Assembly: GCF_004745865.1 (NCBI RefSeq)
Contig: NZ_SRKZ01000001.1
Coordinates: 1,407,786 to 1,471,785 of the forward strand
DNA length: 64,000 nucleotides
Direction: 5' to 3'
Origin: Hymenobacter wooponensis
Lineage (GTDB): Bacteria; Bacteroidota; Bacteroidia; Cytophagales; Hymenobacteraceae
The notes under the pieces are model-generated. The model was not told the DNA's origin, made no database searches, and saw only the letters and a list, made by a program, of their open reading frames with translations. The translations under genes were made by a program, and so were the position numbers. This document shows, one piece after another, positions 27,620 to 36,491 of this stretch (positions are counted from its first letter, which is position 1; each line of letters begins with the position of its first letter).

Positions 27620-28153
27620 TTACCGGCTGCGGCGGCGCGTGGGGAAAAACACCAGCTGAATAATCAGGAATACAACACTCGTGTACAGAGTGCTCACCAG
27701 AATTTTGAGCAAAGTGAGGCCCAGTACCTGGAAGCTGCCCAGCTCCAGCAGAAAAAAGGCGGCGTGGTGAATAGCCACCAGCAGCAGCAGGTACACGATA
27801 ACCCACTGCCCGCCCATTTGGTGAATGTTCACTGAGTCTTGGGCATCGTACCCGTCGCGGGGGGTGAGCAGGCGCAGCACCCAGGGGCGCAGGTAGGCCA
27901 CTAGCACGGCCGCGGCGGCGTGTACCCCACCCGAGTCGAAAAACACGTCCATGGTGTAGCCCATGACGAAGCCCAGCAGCAATTGCAGCACGATGGGCGT
28001 GCTAATAGGCAAGAACAGCAGGAAGCCTAAGTAGAAAAAACACCAGCCTAGGTTAAACAGCACAAAGTCTGGCCCACTGATAAGCAGCACGTAGAGGCCT
28101 ACGTAGAGCGCAAACCGCAGCACTTGTAGCAGAATGGTTCCTACTCCGCTCAT
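27620..28153 (-). CDS. mreD: Rod shape-determining protein MreD
   Basis: 177 residues with about five to six hydrophobic segments and a basic C-terminal end (FPTRRRSR). Identified mainly by size, topology and position after mreC; MreD sequences are poorly conserved. The segment GFVMGYTMDVFFDSGGVHAAAAVLVAYLRPW with its DxFF...HAAA pattern is typical for Bacteroidota MreD. The start overlaps the mreC stop by four bases (28150-28153), so translation is coupled. It is an inner-membrane part of the elongasome. Confidence 0.88.
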   Translation of the reverse strand: MSGVGTILLQVLRFALYVGLYVLLISGPDFVLFNLGWCFFYLGFLLFLPISTPIVLQLLLGFVMGYTMDVFFDSGGVHAAAAVLVAYLRPWVLRLLTPRDGYDAQDSVNIHQMGGQWVIVYLLLLVAIHHAAFFLLELGSFQVLGLTLLKILVSTLYTSVVFLIIQLVFFPTRRRSR

Positions 28154-29076
28154 GGCTGATCGTCGGTTTCGGGTTTCACGCCGGCGCGAGCCTCTACCGT
28201 ATCGCGCTCAATTTTAGGACGGCTGCTAACCACGTACACATAGGTCAGGTTAGAGAAATTGACAGCGAGCCGCACTTTAATCGTCCAGAAGTTTTTGTCG
28301 GGCTCCCGAACAAACGACTCAATGGTTCCTACCATTATGCCCTCGGGAAACACAGCGTTATAACCAGATGTCACTACCGTGTCGCCGCGCACCAGCTTGT
28401 TTTGGCGTGGAATGTTATCCAGCAGCACATACGCTGGGTCATCTCCAAGCCAACGAATGGTTCCAATGGTGCCATCGCGCTGAATGCGTGATGATATAGC
28501 GGTTTTGGAGTGCAGTACCGAGGTAATGGTAGTATAATGCTCACTTGTTACCAGCACACGGCCAACCACGCCCGCAGCCGCCACTACGCCCATCCCGGGT
28601 TTCACCCCATCTACGGCCCCCACATTCAGGGTCAAGAAGTTATCAACGCGGCGCTGGGTGTTGCTTACCACCCGGGCCGGAATTAGGGGATAATCGGGGT
28701 CACGGGTGGGAAGCTGGCGGAGGCCTAGCAGCAAGGAATCGGGGCGGCCCAGGAGGGCAAGTCTTGCCTGCGTGACGCTATCCTTGCTAACGGGTAAGGA
28801 ATCAGCTTGCCGGCCGCTTAGGTCGGAGCGATAGAGCTGTTGCCGTAGCAGGGCGTTTTCCTTTACCAGCTCATGATTTACCTCTACCAGCCGGAAGTAG
28901 TCATAAATGCGCGTGCGCAGATCCAGTACCTGGCCTACGTAGCTGTTGGCTGAGTTGAAAAACGCGGCCCGCTGATACGCGCTGTTGCGCACCAGCAGAA
29001 ACAAGCTCAACACTTCCAGCAGCGCAAACACGAGGATACCCCGGTAGCGAAACAGAAAGGCGAACAAGTTACCCAC
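28150..29076 (-). CDS. mreC: Rod shape-determining protein MreC
   Basis: 308 residues. An N-terminal membrane anchor (GILVFALLEVLSLFLLV), a coiled coil (about 60-85, EVNHELVKENALLRQQL) and the beta-rich periplasmic domain (IPARVVSNTQRRVDNFLTLN, VGAVDGVKPGMGVV, VVGRVL) are all as expected. MreC binds and activates PBP2. A polar C-terminal tail (RAGVKPETDDQP) is added. It is preceded by a 116-base gap holding a long hairpin after mreB and overlaps mreD. Confidence 0.93.
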   Translation of the reverse strand: MGNLFAFLFRYRGILVFALLEVLSLFLLVRNSAYQRAAFFNSANSYVGQVLDLRTRIYDYFRLVEVNHELVKENALLRQQLYRSDLSGRQADSLPVSKDSVTQARLALLGRPDSLLLGLRQLPTRDPDYPLIPARVVSNTQRRVDNFLTLNVGAVDGVKPGMGVVAAAGVVGRVLVTSEHYTTITSVLHSKTAISSRIQRDGTIGTIRWLGDDPAYVLLDNIPRQNKLVRGDTVVTSGYNAVFPEGIMVGTIESFVREPDKNFWTIKVRLAVNFSNLTYVYVVSSRPKIERDTVEARAGVKPETDDQP

Positions 29077-29098
29077 AGCATTCGTGAACTGAGAAGTA

Positions 29099-29171
29099 AG
29101 AAGTGAGAAAGAAGACTCGTGAGATACAGCAACAAGTTGTTACTGCTCACCTAGTCTTCCTTCTCACTTCT
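29099..29171. repeat. Long hairpin repeat between mreB and mreC
   Basis: Imperfect inverted arms of about 26 bases (29099-29123 and 29146-29171, core AGAAGTGAGAA) enclose a second palindrome at 29127-29145 (CAGCAACAAGTTGTTACTG). The arm unit resembles AAGTGAGAAG-type intergenic repeats. It could weaken read-through from mreB to mreC or set the mRNA ratio between them. Confidence 0.55.
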
Positions 29172-29192
29172 CAACTACTTGATAATAAAAGA

Positions 29193-30218
29193 TTAGGTAA
29201 GCAGCACCCCGCGGAAGCCGAGGATGTTTTTGATGGCAGCACCCGTGCCGCGTACTACTGCACGCAACGGATCCTCGGCAATGTGAATAGGCAGCTTGGT
29301 TTTCACGGCCAAGCGCTTGTCTAGGCCACGCAGCAAGGCCCCACCGCCGGTCAGATGGATGCCGTTTTCGTAGATATCGGCGGAAAGCTCAGGCGGGCTG
29401 ATTTCCAGCGCCTTCAATACGGCCTCCTCAATTTTAGCTACCGATTTATCCAGGGCAATGGCAATTTCAGCCGAGGTCACCTTGATAACTTTCGGAATAC
29501 CGGTCATCAGGTCGCGGCCGCGCACCTCAAAGTCGGGCGGAGTTACTTCCAGCTCCGTGAGGGCAGCACCCACTTCAATCTTGATGCGCTCGGCGCTCCG
29601 CTCCCCAATCAGCAGGTTGTGCTGGCGGCGCATGTAATCAAGAATGTCCTGGTTGAATACGTCGCCGGCCGTCTTGATAGACTGGTCGCAGACAATACCC
29701 GACAGCGCGATAACGGCAATTTCAGTAGTACCACCTCCAATGTCGATAATCATGGAGCCGACGGGCTGCTCCACGTCAATTCCGATACCGATAGCGGCGG
29801 CCATGGGTTCCTGAATCATCCAGACCTCCTTGGCCCCGGCGTGCTCAGCGGAGTCACGTACGGCGCGCTTTTCTACCTCCGTAATGCCCGAAGGAATGCA
29901 GATGACCATGCGGTGCGAGGGCTGGAACAGCCGCGTACGCGTGTCAATCATCTTGATCATGCCCTTGATCATTTCCTCGGCGGCGTGGAAGTCGGCAATA
30001 ACACCATCCTTCAGCGGACGGATAGTTTTGATGTTGTCGTGGGTTTTCTCGTGCATTTGCTGCGCTTGCCGGCCCACGGCAATTACCTTATTTGTAGTGC
30101 GGTCTTTCGCAATGATGCTCGGCTCATCCACCACGATTTTGTCGTTGTGAATGATGAGGGTATTGGCCGTGCCCAGGTCAATGGCAATATCGCTGGTCAG
30201 AAAATTGAAGAAACCCAT
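29193..30218 (-). CDS. mreB: Rod shape-determining protein MreB
   Basis: 341 residues. Bacterial actin that forms membrane-associated filaments guiding side-wall synthesis. Actin-fold motifs: phosphate-1 IAIDLGTANTL (about residues 11-21), phosphate-2 MIIDIGGGTTEIAVI, and adenosine loop LTGGGALLRGLD near the C-terminus; IGERSAERIKIEVG is typical. The start at 30218 (MGFFNFLTSD) matches the usual N-terminus; the longer frame would include the promoter box at 30273. Length is normal. First gene of the mre cluster. Confidence 0.97.
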   Translation of the reverse strand: MGFFNFLTSDIAIDLGTANTLIIHNDKIVVDEPSIIAKDRTTNKVIAVGRQAQQMHEKTHDNIKTIRPLKDGVIADFHAAEEMIKGMIKMIDTRTRLFQPSHRMVICIPSGITEVEKRAVRDSAEHAGAKEVWMIQEPMAAAIGIGIDVEQPVGSMIIDIGGGTTEIAVIALSGIVCDQSIKTAGDVFNQDILDYMRRQHNLLIGERSAERIKIEVGAALTELEVTPPDFEVRGRDLMTGIPKVIKVTSAEIAIALDKSVAKIEEAVLKALEISPPELSADIYENGIHLTGGGALLRGLDKRLAVKTKLPIHIAEDPLRAVVRGTGAAIKNILGFRGVLLT

Positions 30219-30272
30219 CGAGTTACGGCAAGTGAATGAGAACGGGCTGGTTGCGCCCGTCAAAAGTGGGGG

Positions 30273-30280
30273 CAAAAGTA
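30273..30280 (-). promoter_or_regulatory. -7 promoter box TACTTTTG for mreB
   Basis: Matches TAnnTTTG on the minus strand, 54 bases before the mreB start. Confidence 0.5.
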
Positions 30281-30561
30281 AGCAAGTTTCGGCGAAGCCC
30301 GGCATGTCGGCTCAGCATTGTAGACCGACAGTGAAGCAAGATCTACTTATGAAGCGCAGGCCGCCCAATAATGTGCAGCTCCCAACGTCAGGAGTGGCTT
30401 TTCATTGTGGAGCAGGCAAGATAAAGCTTCTTGGCTACAGTCCAGCTACTCAAAATAAAGCAGCCCCCGGCAACCAGTTTGGTGCCCGAGGCTGCTTTAG
30501 TATCAAGAGGTTGCCAGCGCTAGGGCCATTGCTGGCCTAGCCCTGATCTTGCCCGTATTTT
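30281..30561. other. purH-mreB intergenic region
   Basis: Together with 30219-30280 this is a 343-base gap between purH and mreB. It holds upstream sequence of mreB and the purH terminator. No ORF or RNA gene is supported. Confidence 0.5.
30457..30498 (-). terminator. Intrinsic terminator of purH
   Basis: Arms AAAGCAGCC/GGCTGCTTT with extended imperfect inner pairing, followed on the minus strand by ATTTTG. Confidence 0.7.
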
Positions 30562-32097
30562 TTAGTGCTTGAAGTGGCGCACACCGGTCATTACCATCGC
30601 CATACCTAGCTGGTCGCAGGCGGCAATGCTGTCGGCGTCCTTGATAGAGCCGCCGGGCTGCACTACGGCCCGAATGCCAGCTTCACCCGCAATTTCTACG
30701 CAGTCGGGGAAGGGGAAAAAGGCATCAGACGCCATTACTGCGCCCTTCAGGTCGAAGCCAAAGGCGCGAGCCTTCTCAATTGCCTGCTTCAGCGCATCTA
30801 CTCGGGAGGTCTGGCCTACACCCGATGCCAGCAATTGCCCCGCCTTGGCTAGCACAATAGTGTTGCTCTTGGTGTGCTTGCAAACCTTTATAGCGAATTC
30901 CAGGGCCTCTACTTCCTCGGCCGTCGGGGCCGATTTAGTTACCGTGCGGAACTCGTTGGCACCTTCAATTACGCGGTCAAAGTCTTGCTCAATCAGGCCA
31001 TTGAGCAGGGTTTTTACTTGCTTCGTGGGGAAATCAACGGGCTTTTGGCGGAGCAGAATGCGATTTTTCTTGCTCTGTAGAATGGGCAGGGCGTCCTCGG
31101 CAAACTCGGGCGCAATCAGCACCTCAAAAAAGAGCTTGTTCAATTCCTCGGCCGTTGCGGCATCTACCGCCCGGTTTACAATGATAACGCCCCCAAAGGC
31201 TGATATAGGGTCGCAGGCCAGCGCATTCAGGTAGGCCTCTTTTAGCGTCTCTGCTTGGGCTACGCCGCAGGCATTGGTATGCTTGAGAATGGCGCAAGCG
31301 GCGGGACCTTCGGCAAATTCCTGCATCAATAGCACGGCAGCATCTACGTCTACCAGGTTATTGTAGCTAAGCTGCTTGCCGTGGAGTTGGTCGAAGAGGG
31401 CCGATAGGTCGCCGTAGAAGGTGCCGGCTTGGTGTGGATTCTCGCCGTAGCGCAGAGGCGTGGCGGGCTTCTCGCTAATTTTCAGGGCTGTGCCGCTCAG
31501 CTCCGTGCCCTGAGCCATGTAGCGAAAAATCTGGGTATCGTAGTGCGAGGTGGCCTCAAAAGCGGCGGCGGCATAGTGGCGGCGGTCTTCGAGGTCGGTA
31601 GCGCAGTTTTTGGTGGTCAGCAACTCCGTCACGGCCGCATATTGGTCGCGGCTGCTCACAACCAGCACATCGCGGAAGTTTTTGGCGGCAGCGCGCAGCA
31701 GGGAAATGCCCCCAATGTCAATCTTCTCGATAACGTCCTGCTCGGCGGCCCCGGAGGCAACAGTTTCCTCAAACGGGTACAGGTCAACGATAACCAAATC
31801 AATGGGCGGAATCTGGTGCTGCTCAGCTTCGGCTAGGTCACTGGCTTCGTGGCGGCGGTGCAGAATGCCCCCGAATACCGTGGGGTGCAGCGTTTTTACC
31901 CGGCCCCCGAACACGGCCGGAAAGCCCGTCAGGCTCTCTACGGCCGTCACCGGCGCACCCTGCTCTTCAATGAATTGCTGAGTTCCTCCCGTCGAGTACA
32001 TCGTCACGCCGTGCTGCTTGAGCAGGGCCACTAGGGGCTCAAGGCGGTCTTTGTAGTAGACAGAGATAAGGGCGGAACGAATGGGCTGCGAAGGCAT
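30562..32097 (-). CDS. purH: Bifunctional AICAR transformylase/IMP cyclohydrolase PurH
   Basis: 511 residues; the ATG at 32097 gives MPSQPIRSALISVYYKDRLE, the normal start. It carries out the last two steps of IMP synthesis. The N-terminal MGS-like cyclohydrolase domain shows STGGTQQFIEE, GGRVKTLHPTVFGGIL and DLVIVDLYPFEET. The C-terminal transformylase domain shows RYGENPHQ, LKHTNACGVA (Lys-His pair) and the end FPDCVEIAGEAGIRAVVQPG with MTGVRHFKH. Full length and intact. A TACCTTCG promoter-like box lies 35 bases upstream. It is isolated from other purine genes in the window. Confidence 0.97.
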   Translation of the reverse strand: MPSQPIRSALISVYYKDRLEPLVALLKQHGVTMYSTGGTQQFIEEQGAPVTAVESLTGFPAVFGGRVKTLHPTVFGGILHRRHEASDLAEAEQHQIPPIDLVIVDLYPFEETVASGAAEQDVIEKIDIGGISLLRAAAKNFRDVLVVSSRDQYAAVTELLTTKNCATDLEDRRHYAAAAFEATSHYDTQIFRYMAQGTELSGTALKISEKPATPLRYGENPHQAGTFYGDLSALFDQLHGKQLSYNNLVDVDAAVLLMQEFAEGPAACAILKHTNACGVAQAETLKEAYLNALACDPISAFGGVIIVNRAVDAATAEELNKLFFEVLIAPEFAEDALPILQSKKNRILLRQKPVDFPTKQVKTLLNGLIEQDFDRVIEGANEFRTVTKSAPTAEEVEALEFAIKVCKHTKSNTIVLAKAGQLLASGVGQTSRVDALKQAIEKARAFGFDLKGAVMASDAFFPFPDCVEIAGEAGIRAVVQPGGSIKDADSIAACDQLGMAMVMTGVRHFKH

Positions 32098-32131
32098 GGC
32101 AATAAAGCTTGGATGAAGGCGAAATGCGCCG

Positions 32132-32139
32132 CGAAGGTA
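32132..32139 (-). promoter_or_regulatory. Promoter-like box TACCTTCG for purH
   Basis: One base off TAnnTTTG on the minus strand; the same variant precedes the fdx gene at 40564-40571. Confidence 0.4.
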
Positions 32140-32387
32140 GGAACCCCTCGGGCGTGCTGCCACCCAACTATGTTACGGAATTGTTACGCCCCACCTATCA
32201 GGGCACCCGCTTAGGGCCTTTTCGAGCTTTGAGCGCGCGATTTATGCACGATTGTCTGCACCAAATTTTCTTACTGCCCAGTTCCTATTTCCTGCCGTAT
32301 ATACCTCAAGCTCCTCTGTTCTGATCAAACCAGGCAGTTGCTCTTTTCCCCGCCAAGCTCGGTTTGGCATCCGCCTGAATCTTCATC

Positions 32388-33587
32388 ATGTCAGAGACAC
32401 TCCTACATTCACCCGCCACTGCTGCGCGCCCAAAGCCGGCCGTTAGCTCGCTCCCGGAGCCTCCACTTTACTCAGCAGAAGTAAGTGTAGAGGCTGCCGC
32501 CAGCTTGGCCCCACGCTTATTCACGCAGGCCCCTTTTTCTGACCAAGAAGGCGGCTTCCCAACCGAAGAGTTCAAGTGGATGCGTGAAGCTGGTCTGCTG
32601 ACTGCTGCACTGCCTCCCGCATTGCGGGGTACTGGCCTAGGCCACTCCTCCCAAGCGTTGCCACTACTTCAGACCTTACAGCATATTGGGCGCGGAAATT
32701 TGGCAGTGGGCCGCATATATGAGGGGCACGTCAACGCCCTACTCTTACTCCAGCGTTTTGGGCAGCCGAAACAGGTTACCCGCTGGGCGGCGGCGGCCCA
32801 CGCCGGGCACTTATTTGGCGTTTGGAATACGGAGGCGCACGACGGCGTAAAACTGGAGCCACTAGCACATAACCGCTACCGCCTGCATGGCAGCAAAACC
32901 TTCGGATCGGGGGCGGGCCACCTTACCCGGCCCTTGCTCACAGCCCAGCTCCCTGATGGGGGCTGGCAGATGCTGATTTTGCCCACCGATGAGCAGCAGC
33001 CCAGTCTAGACGCTTCCTTCTGGCGCCCCCTGGGGATGCGGGCCACAGCTAGCTTCCGGGTTGATTTTACCGGCCTAGAGGTAGCCGACGACGACTTGCT
33101 AGGCCGCCCCGGCGACTATTATCGGCAGCCCTGGTTTAGTGGTGGGGCTACTCGCTTTGCGGCTGTGCAGCTGGGCGGCGCCGAGGCTATATTTGATGAA
33201 ACGCGCCGCTTTCTGCGCGAGCTGGGCCGCACCGATGATCCTTATCAGCGGCAGCGCCTGGGCGAAATGGCACTGCTGATAGAAAGCGGCCGCCAGTGGC
33301 TACGTGCCGCCGCCGAGCACGAGGCCCGCGCAACAGCAACTGCCGAGGCCACCGTAGCCCATGCCAACATGGTGCGTACGGCCATTGAAGAAATATGCCT
33401 GCGAGTGTTGCCTCTGGCGGAACGTTGCGTGGGCGCCCGTGGCCTGCTGCGCCCCGAGCCCTTTGAGCGTATGCACCGCGACCTAACTCACTACCTACGC
33501 CAGCCTGCCCCCGACGCCGCGCAAGCCGATGCTGGGCGTTTTGTGCTCGAAAGCTCGCGCCCTGCTTACCGCCTGTGGAATGACTGA
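32388..33587 (+). CDS. Acyl-CoA dehydrogenase-fold protein of a PIG-L/NodS/GT2 gene set
   Basis: 399 residues. Fold signs: N-terminal helical part (FPTEEFKWMREAGLLTAALP), middle beta part (FGVWNTEAHDGVKLEPLA, YRLHGSKTFGSGAG, then ADDDLLGRPGDYY) and C-terminal helices with CVGARGLLRPEPFERMHRDL. The usual end motif with the catalytic Glu of beta-oxidation enzymes (YIGEGTSEI-like) is not seen, so ordinary acyl-CoA oxidation is doubtful; the fold is also used by flavin hydroxylases. It overlaps the deacetylase gene by 8 bases, which indicates coupled translation and a shared pathway. Confidence 0.82.
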   Translation: MSETLLHSPATAARPKPAVSSLPEPPLYSAEVSVEAAASLAPRLFTQAPFSDQEGGFPTEEFKWMREAGLLTAALPPALRGTGLGHSSQALPLLQTLQHIGRGNLAVGRIYEGHVNALLLLQRFGQPKQVTRWAAAAHAGHLFGVWNTEAHDGVKLEPLAHNRYRLHGSKTFGSGAGHLTRPLLTAQLPDGGWQMLILPTDEQQPSLDASFWRPLGMRATASFRVDFTGLEVADDDLLGRPGDYYRQPWFSGGATRFAAVQLGGAEAIFDETRRFLRELGRTDDPYQRQRLGEMALLIESGRQWLRAAAEHEARATATAEATVAHANMVRTAIEEICLRVLPLAERCVGARGLLRPEPFERMHRDLTHYLRQPAPDAAQADAGRFVLESSRPAYRLWND

Positions 33588-34338
33588 GCCCTTCGTGTCC
33601 TCCCAGCTGTTGTTTGAGAGCCTTCCACTCTACCCTCCCGACGCCGTGCGCACCTTTGGGCCTACGGTTGTGGTAGCCCCGCACCCCGATGATGAATCCC
33701 TGGGCTGCGGTGGCCTGCTCACCTTGTTGCGGCAGGTAGGCCTGCCCGCATGGTGTGTATTGGTTAGCGATGGAACTATGTCGCACCCCCATTCCCAGAA
33801 GTTTCCGCCTGCCGCGCGCCGTGCGTTGCGAGAACAAGAGCTGTGCGAAGCCCTAGGCTTGCTAGGCCTGTCAGACCAAGCCCTGCACACGCTAGGCTTG
33901 CCAGATGGCTCGGTGCCCGGCCCCGACACCCCGCTTGGTGCCGCCGCCGCCGCCCACTTGCAGGAGTTTTTTACTACCACGCAACCCCAAACGGTACTAG
34001 TGCCTTGGCGGCGCGACCCTCACCCTGACCACCGGGCTACCAGCCAGCTGGTTCGGGCAGCCTTAGCAGGACTCCCAACCGCGCCTCGTCTGCTGGAATA
34101 TGTAGTGTGGGCCTGGGAGCGGGCTTCCCCCGCTGACCTCCCCCAGCCCGCCGAAGCTCACGGCTTCCGGCTAGATATACGCTCCGTGCTGCCGCAAAAG
34201 CAGCAGGCCATTGCCGCTCACCGCTCCCAGCTGGCTGGTGGCCCCATCGACGATGACCCGGCCGGCTTTACCCTGGCGGCTGGCATGCTGGCGCACTTTG
34301 ATAGGCCAGTAGAAGTGTTCTTTCAAGCAAAGTCCTGA
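33580..34338 (+). CDS. PIG-L family deacetylase
   Basis: 252 residues from the ATG at 33580, inside the end of the upstream gene (ATGACTGA overlap). Zinc-dependent deacetylases of this family act on N-acetylglucosamine-type sugars (MshB, BshB, PIG-L, DacB). Motif APHPDDESLGCGG (His35, Asp37, Asp38) and the second metal ligand region DPHPDHRAT are intact, so it should be active. No signal peptide: cytoplasmic. The neighbours suggest de-N-acetylation of a sugar that is then methylated or acylated, but the substrate cannot be read from sequence. Confidence 0.92.
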   Translation: MTEPFVSSQLLFESLPLYPPDAVRTFGPTVVVAPHPDDESLGCGGLLTLLRQVGLPAWCVLVSDGTMSHPHSQKFPPAARRALREQELCEALGLLGLSDQALHTLGLPDGSVPGPDTPLGAAAAAHLQEFFTTTQPQTVLVPWRRDPHPDHRATSQLVRAALAGLPTAPRLLEYVVWAWERASPADLPQPAEAHGFRLDIRSVLPQKQQAIAAHRSQLAGGPIDDDPAGFTLAAGMLAHFDRPVEVFFQAKS

Positions 34339-34380
34339 TCCTCATTCGGGCTCTATCAGCGTGTTTATTCTCCCCTCCCC

Positions 34381-34995
34381 ATGTCTCGTCTCCGTCCTAA
34401 CCCCAACCAGCCTAACACGCTTCCGCCTGATTACTTCGATGCCGTATATGAGGCCAACACAGATCCTTGGGGCTTTGAAACCAGCGCCTATGAGCGGCAG
34501 AAGTATGACACTACGCTGGCAGCACTCCCGCACAGCCAGTATGCCCAGGCCTTTGAAATTGGTTGCTCTTTGGGCGTGCTGACTCAGCAGCTAGCGGCCC
34601 GATGTGAGCACCTCCTCGCTATTGATGTGGCCAAGGCACCGCTAGATAAAGCCCGGCAGCGCTGTGCGCAATTACCTCAAGTGGAGTTTCAGCAGTTGCA
34701 GCTACCTGATGAGTACCCGAGGGGCCGCTCATTTGACTTAGTGCTACTGTCAGAAGTGGGATATTACTGGAGCCCGGCTGATTTGCTGCGTACTAGCAAC
34801 CACATCTTGCAGACACTACGCCCCGGCGGACACTTGCTCCTCGTTCATTGGACGCCTCCCGTGCACGACTATCCCCTGACCGGCGATGATGTGCACGAGT
34901 TTTTCTTGAACCTCACTACCCCCGGGGGCCCTCTGAACCACCTGAAAAGTCAGCGCCACGAAACGTACCGCCTCGATTTATTTGAGCAGCAGTAG
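34381..34995 (+). CDS. SAM-dependent methyltransferase, NodS-like
   Basis: 204 residues. Class I methyltransferase: motif I AFEIGCSLGVLTQQLA (about residues 57-72), acidic residue of motif II at Asp82 (LAIDVAKAP), then VLLSEVGYYW and LRPGGHLLLVHW. The opening PPDYFDAVYEANTDPWGFETSAYERQKY is characteristic of NodS-type proteins, which in rhizobia N-methylate the deacetylated terminal glucosamine of Nod factors. It lies 42 bases after the PIG-L deacetylase gene and is convergent with a glycosyltransferase. N-methylation of a deacetylated aminosugar is an attractive inference. Confidence 0.85.
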   Translation: MSRLRPNPNQPNTLPPDYFDAVYEANTDPWGFETSAYERQKYDTTLAALPHSQYAQAFEIGCSLGVLTQQLAARCEHLLAIDVAKAPLDKARQRCAQLPQVEFQQLQLPDEYPRGRSFDLVLLSEVGYYWSPADLLRTSNHILQTLRPGGHLLLVHWTPPVHDYPLTGDDVHEFFLNLTTPGGPLNHLKSQRHETYRLDLFEQQ

Positions 34996-35041
34996 GCCTG
35001 TTTAGCATCTCTGATAGGTTAAACTGTAGCGGGTTCCAAAC

Positions 35042-36295
35042 TTAAGAGCAAGCGCTAGGCCACTTCAGGCTTGGTTCTGGCAAGCGCTTTTGTTCGTTGT
35101 TGTGCATCACCAGCTCGCGGCGCAAGTAGGCAATGGCGTCACTTAGGGCCATAGGAGGCCATTGGGCTTCCCAGCGGCCATGTGTTGCCCAATATGTTTT
35201 AACCCAACTCCACAGCTGTCCGAACGTTAGGCAAGCACGCATTTGCTGCTCAAGCGACTTAAGCGGTAGGCCTAGCAAGGTGGCCAAGCCAGGTAGCGTT
35301 TCCGCCACTGTTTGGGCGGGCTTGCCCTGCCACAAGGCACGCAAAGCAAAGCGAGCCTTCCATTCCGTAACCAACCGGGCAGGACTATCCACCAGCGGCT
35401 CCTGCTGCGTTTGGCCCAGTTGCGCCCATTGCCGCAATTGCCAGGAGAGGCCTACTGCAACTCGCCCCATCTGCCGGTTAGAGGTGTACACCCGTACCTG
35501 TGGGCAATGGCGCAGCCGCAGGTCATGATGCAGCAAGGCTTGGTATAACGCTTCATCCTCTAAATACGGCACAACTGGTAGGCCACCTACCCGGCGGTAA
35601 GCCGCAGGGGTTAGGGCAAAGCTCGCCCCAAAATGCTGGTGATGCCGCGGCCACGGATCAGATTCTGCCGGGTCAAGCAAGGTTTCTAAACGGGCCTTCA
35701 ATAGTTGATACGTTGTATCCTGCAACTGATAGCGCCTAGCTGCGTCGGCAGCGGAAGCAACTGCCATGTGCATCAGAATTCGGCCACCTACGGCATCGGC
35801 CCCTTGGGCTAGCGCAGCCTGCGTGGCGGCCAGCCAGGTTGGGGCTACCAGCGTATCGGCGTCGGTGCTGGCAATGAAGCTGCCGGAGTTGTTCGCCAGT
35901 TCCAGCCGGCGGCAGGCTTCATCCATAAGCAAGCGCCGGGCCTTGCCAATGTGGGCTTCAGCACGGGGCAGCTCTATTTCCAGCACGTGCACAGCCAACG
36001 CCGGATGACACCTGGCAAACTCACGCGCTAATGCGGCTGTCTCGTCAAGGCAATTATTGGCCAGCACGAGTATTTCATACTCCGCTGGGTTGAGGGGTTC
36101 ACCGGCCAAGGTAGTTTGGGCGGCCAAGGCCGCTAGAGTTGCCAGCAGATTCTCGGCCTCATCCTTGGCCGGAACCACCACCACCGTTCGCAAGCTGGCG
36201 GCAGGTGGCCTAGCCACCCGCACGTTAGCTACTGAGGCCGGACCAGCGGCTACGTCCTGCACTGTATGAAATCGAGAGGGGAGTAAAGAGCACAT
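35042..36295 (-). CDS. Family 2 glycosyltransferase of the PIG-L/NodS gene set
   Basis: 417 residues. GT-A fold signs: VVVVPAKDEAENLLATL (about residues 37-53), the nucleotide-sugar DXD motif in ASTDADTLVAPTW (Asp145, Asp147) and a downstream GASFALTPAAYRRVGG acceptor-loop region with LEDEALYQAL. No membrane segments, so it probably acts in the cytoplasm, unlike membrane NodC. It is convergent with the three plus-strand genes and has a near-perfect palindrome 15 bases before its start. Donor and acceptor are unknown. Confidence 0.87.
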   Translation of the reverse strand: MCSLLPSRFHTVQDVAAGPASVANVRVARPPAASLRTVVVVPAKDEAENLLATLAALAAQTTLAGEPLNPAEYEILVLANNCLDETAALAREFARCHPALAVHVLEIELPRAEAHIGKARRLLMDEACRRLELANNSGSFIASTDADTLVAPTWLAATQAALAQGADAVGGRILMHMAVASAADAARRYQLQDTTYQLLKARLETLLDPAESDPWPRHHQHFGASFALTPAAYRRVGGLPVVPYLEDEALYQALLHHDLRLRHCPQVRVYTSNRQMGRVAVGLSWQLRQWAQLGQTQQEPLVDSPARLVTEWKARFALRALWQGKPAQTVAETLPGLATLLGLPLKSLEQQMRACLTFGQLWSWVKTYWATHGRWEAQWPPMALSDAIAYLRRELVMHNNEQKRLPEPSLKWPSACS

Positions 36296-36309
36296 AGCTC
36301 CTTTTACGT

Positions 36310-36337
36310 AGCTGAACAGTATTAATATTGTTCAGCT
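36310..36337. promoter_or_regulatory. 28-bp near-perfect palindrome, possible operator of the glycosyltransferase gene
   Basis: Half-sites AGCTGAACA and TGTTCAGCT with an AT-rich centre; one mismatched pair. It sits 15 bases before the start at 36295, where a regulator could block or bend the promoter. A related inverted repeat is at 37811-37833. Confidence 0.45.
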
Positions 36338-36440
36338 TTTGGGCAATTTCCCCTTCCCAATTGCTCATGCAGATGAACTACTGCGCTGTATACTGACAGC
36401 ATTTCATTTGGGCCGCTGGTGCGCATCCTACCTATACACG

Positions 36441-36473
36441 AAAAAGGCCTTCCTAAGTAGGAAGGCCTTTTTT
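36441..36473 (-). terminator. Intrinsic terminator of the outer-membrane barrel gene
   Basis: Arms AAAAAGGCCTTCCT/AGGAAGGCCTTTTTT with a 4-base loop, 18 bases after the stop at 36492. Confidence 0.88.
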
Positions 36474-36491
36474 GCGTGTGAGTCGGTTAGC

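Noticed and set aside
29355..30239. Long open frame (294 codons) opposite mreB
   Set aside because: It is antisense to a highly conserved gene; its translation has no family signs and results from the GC-rich codon use of mreB.
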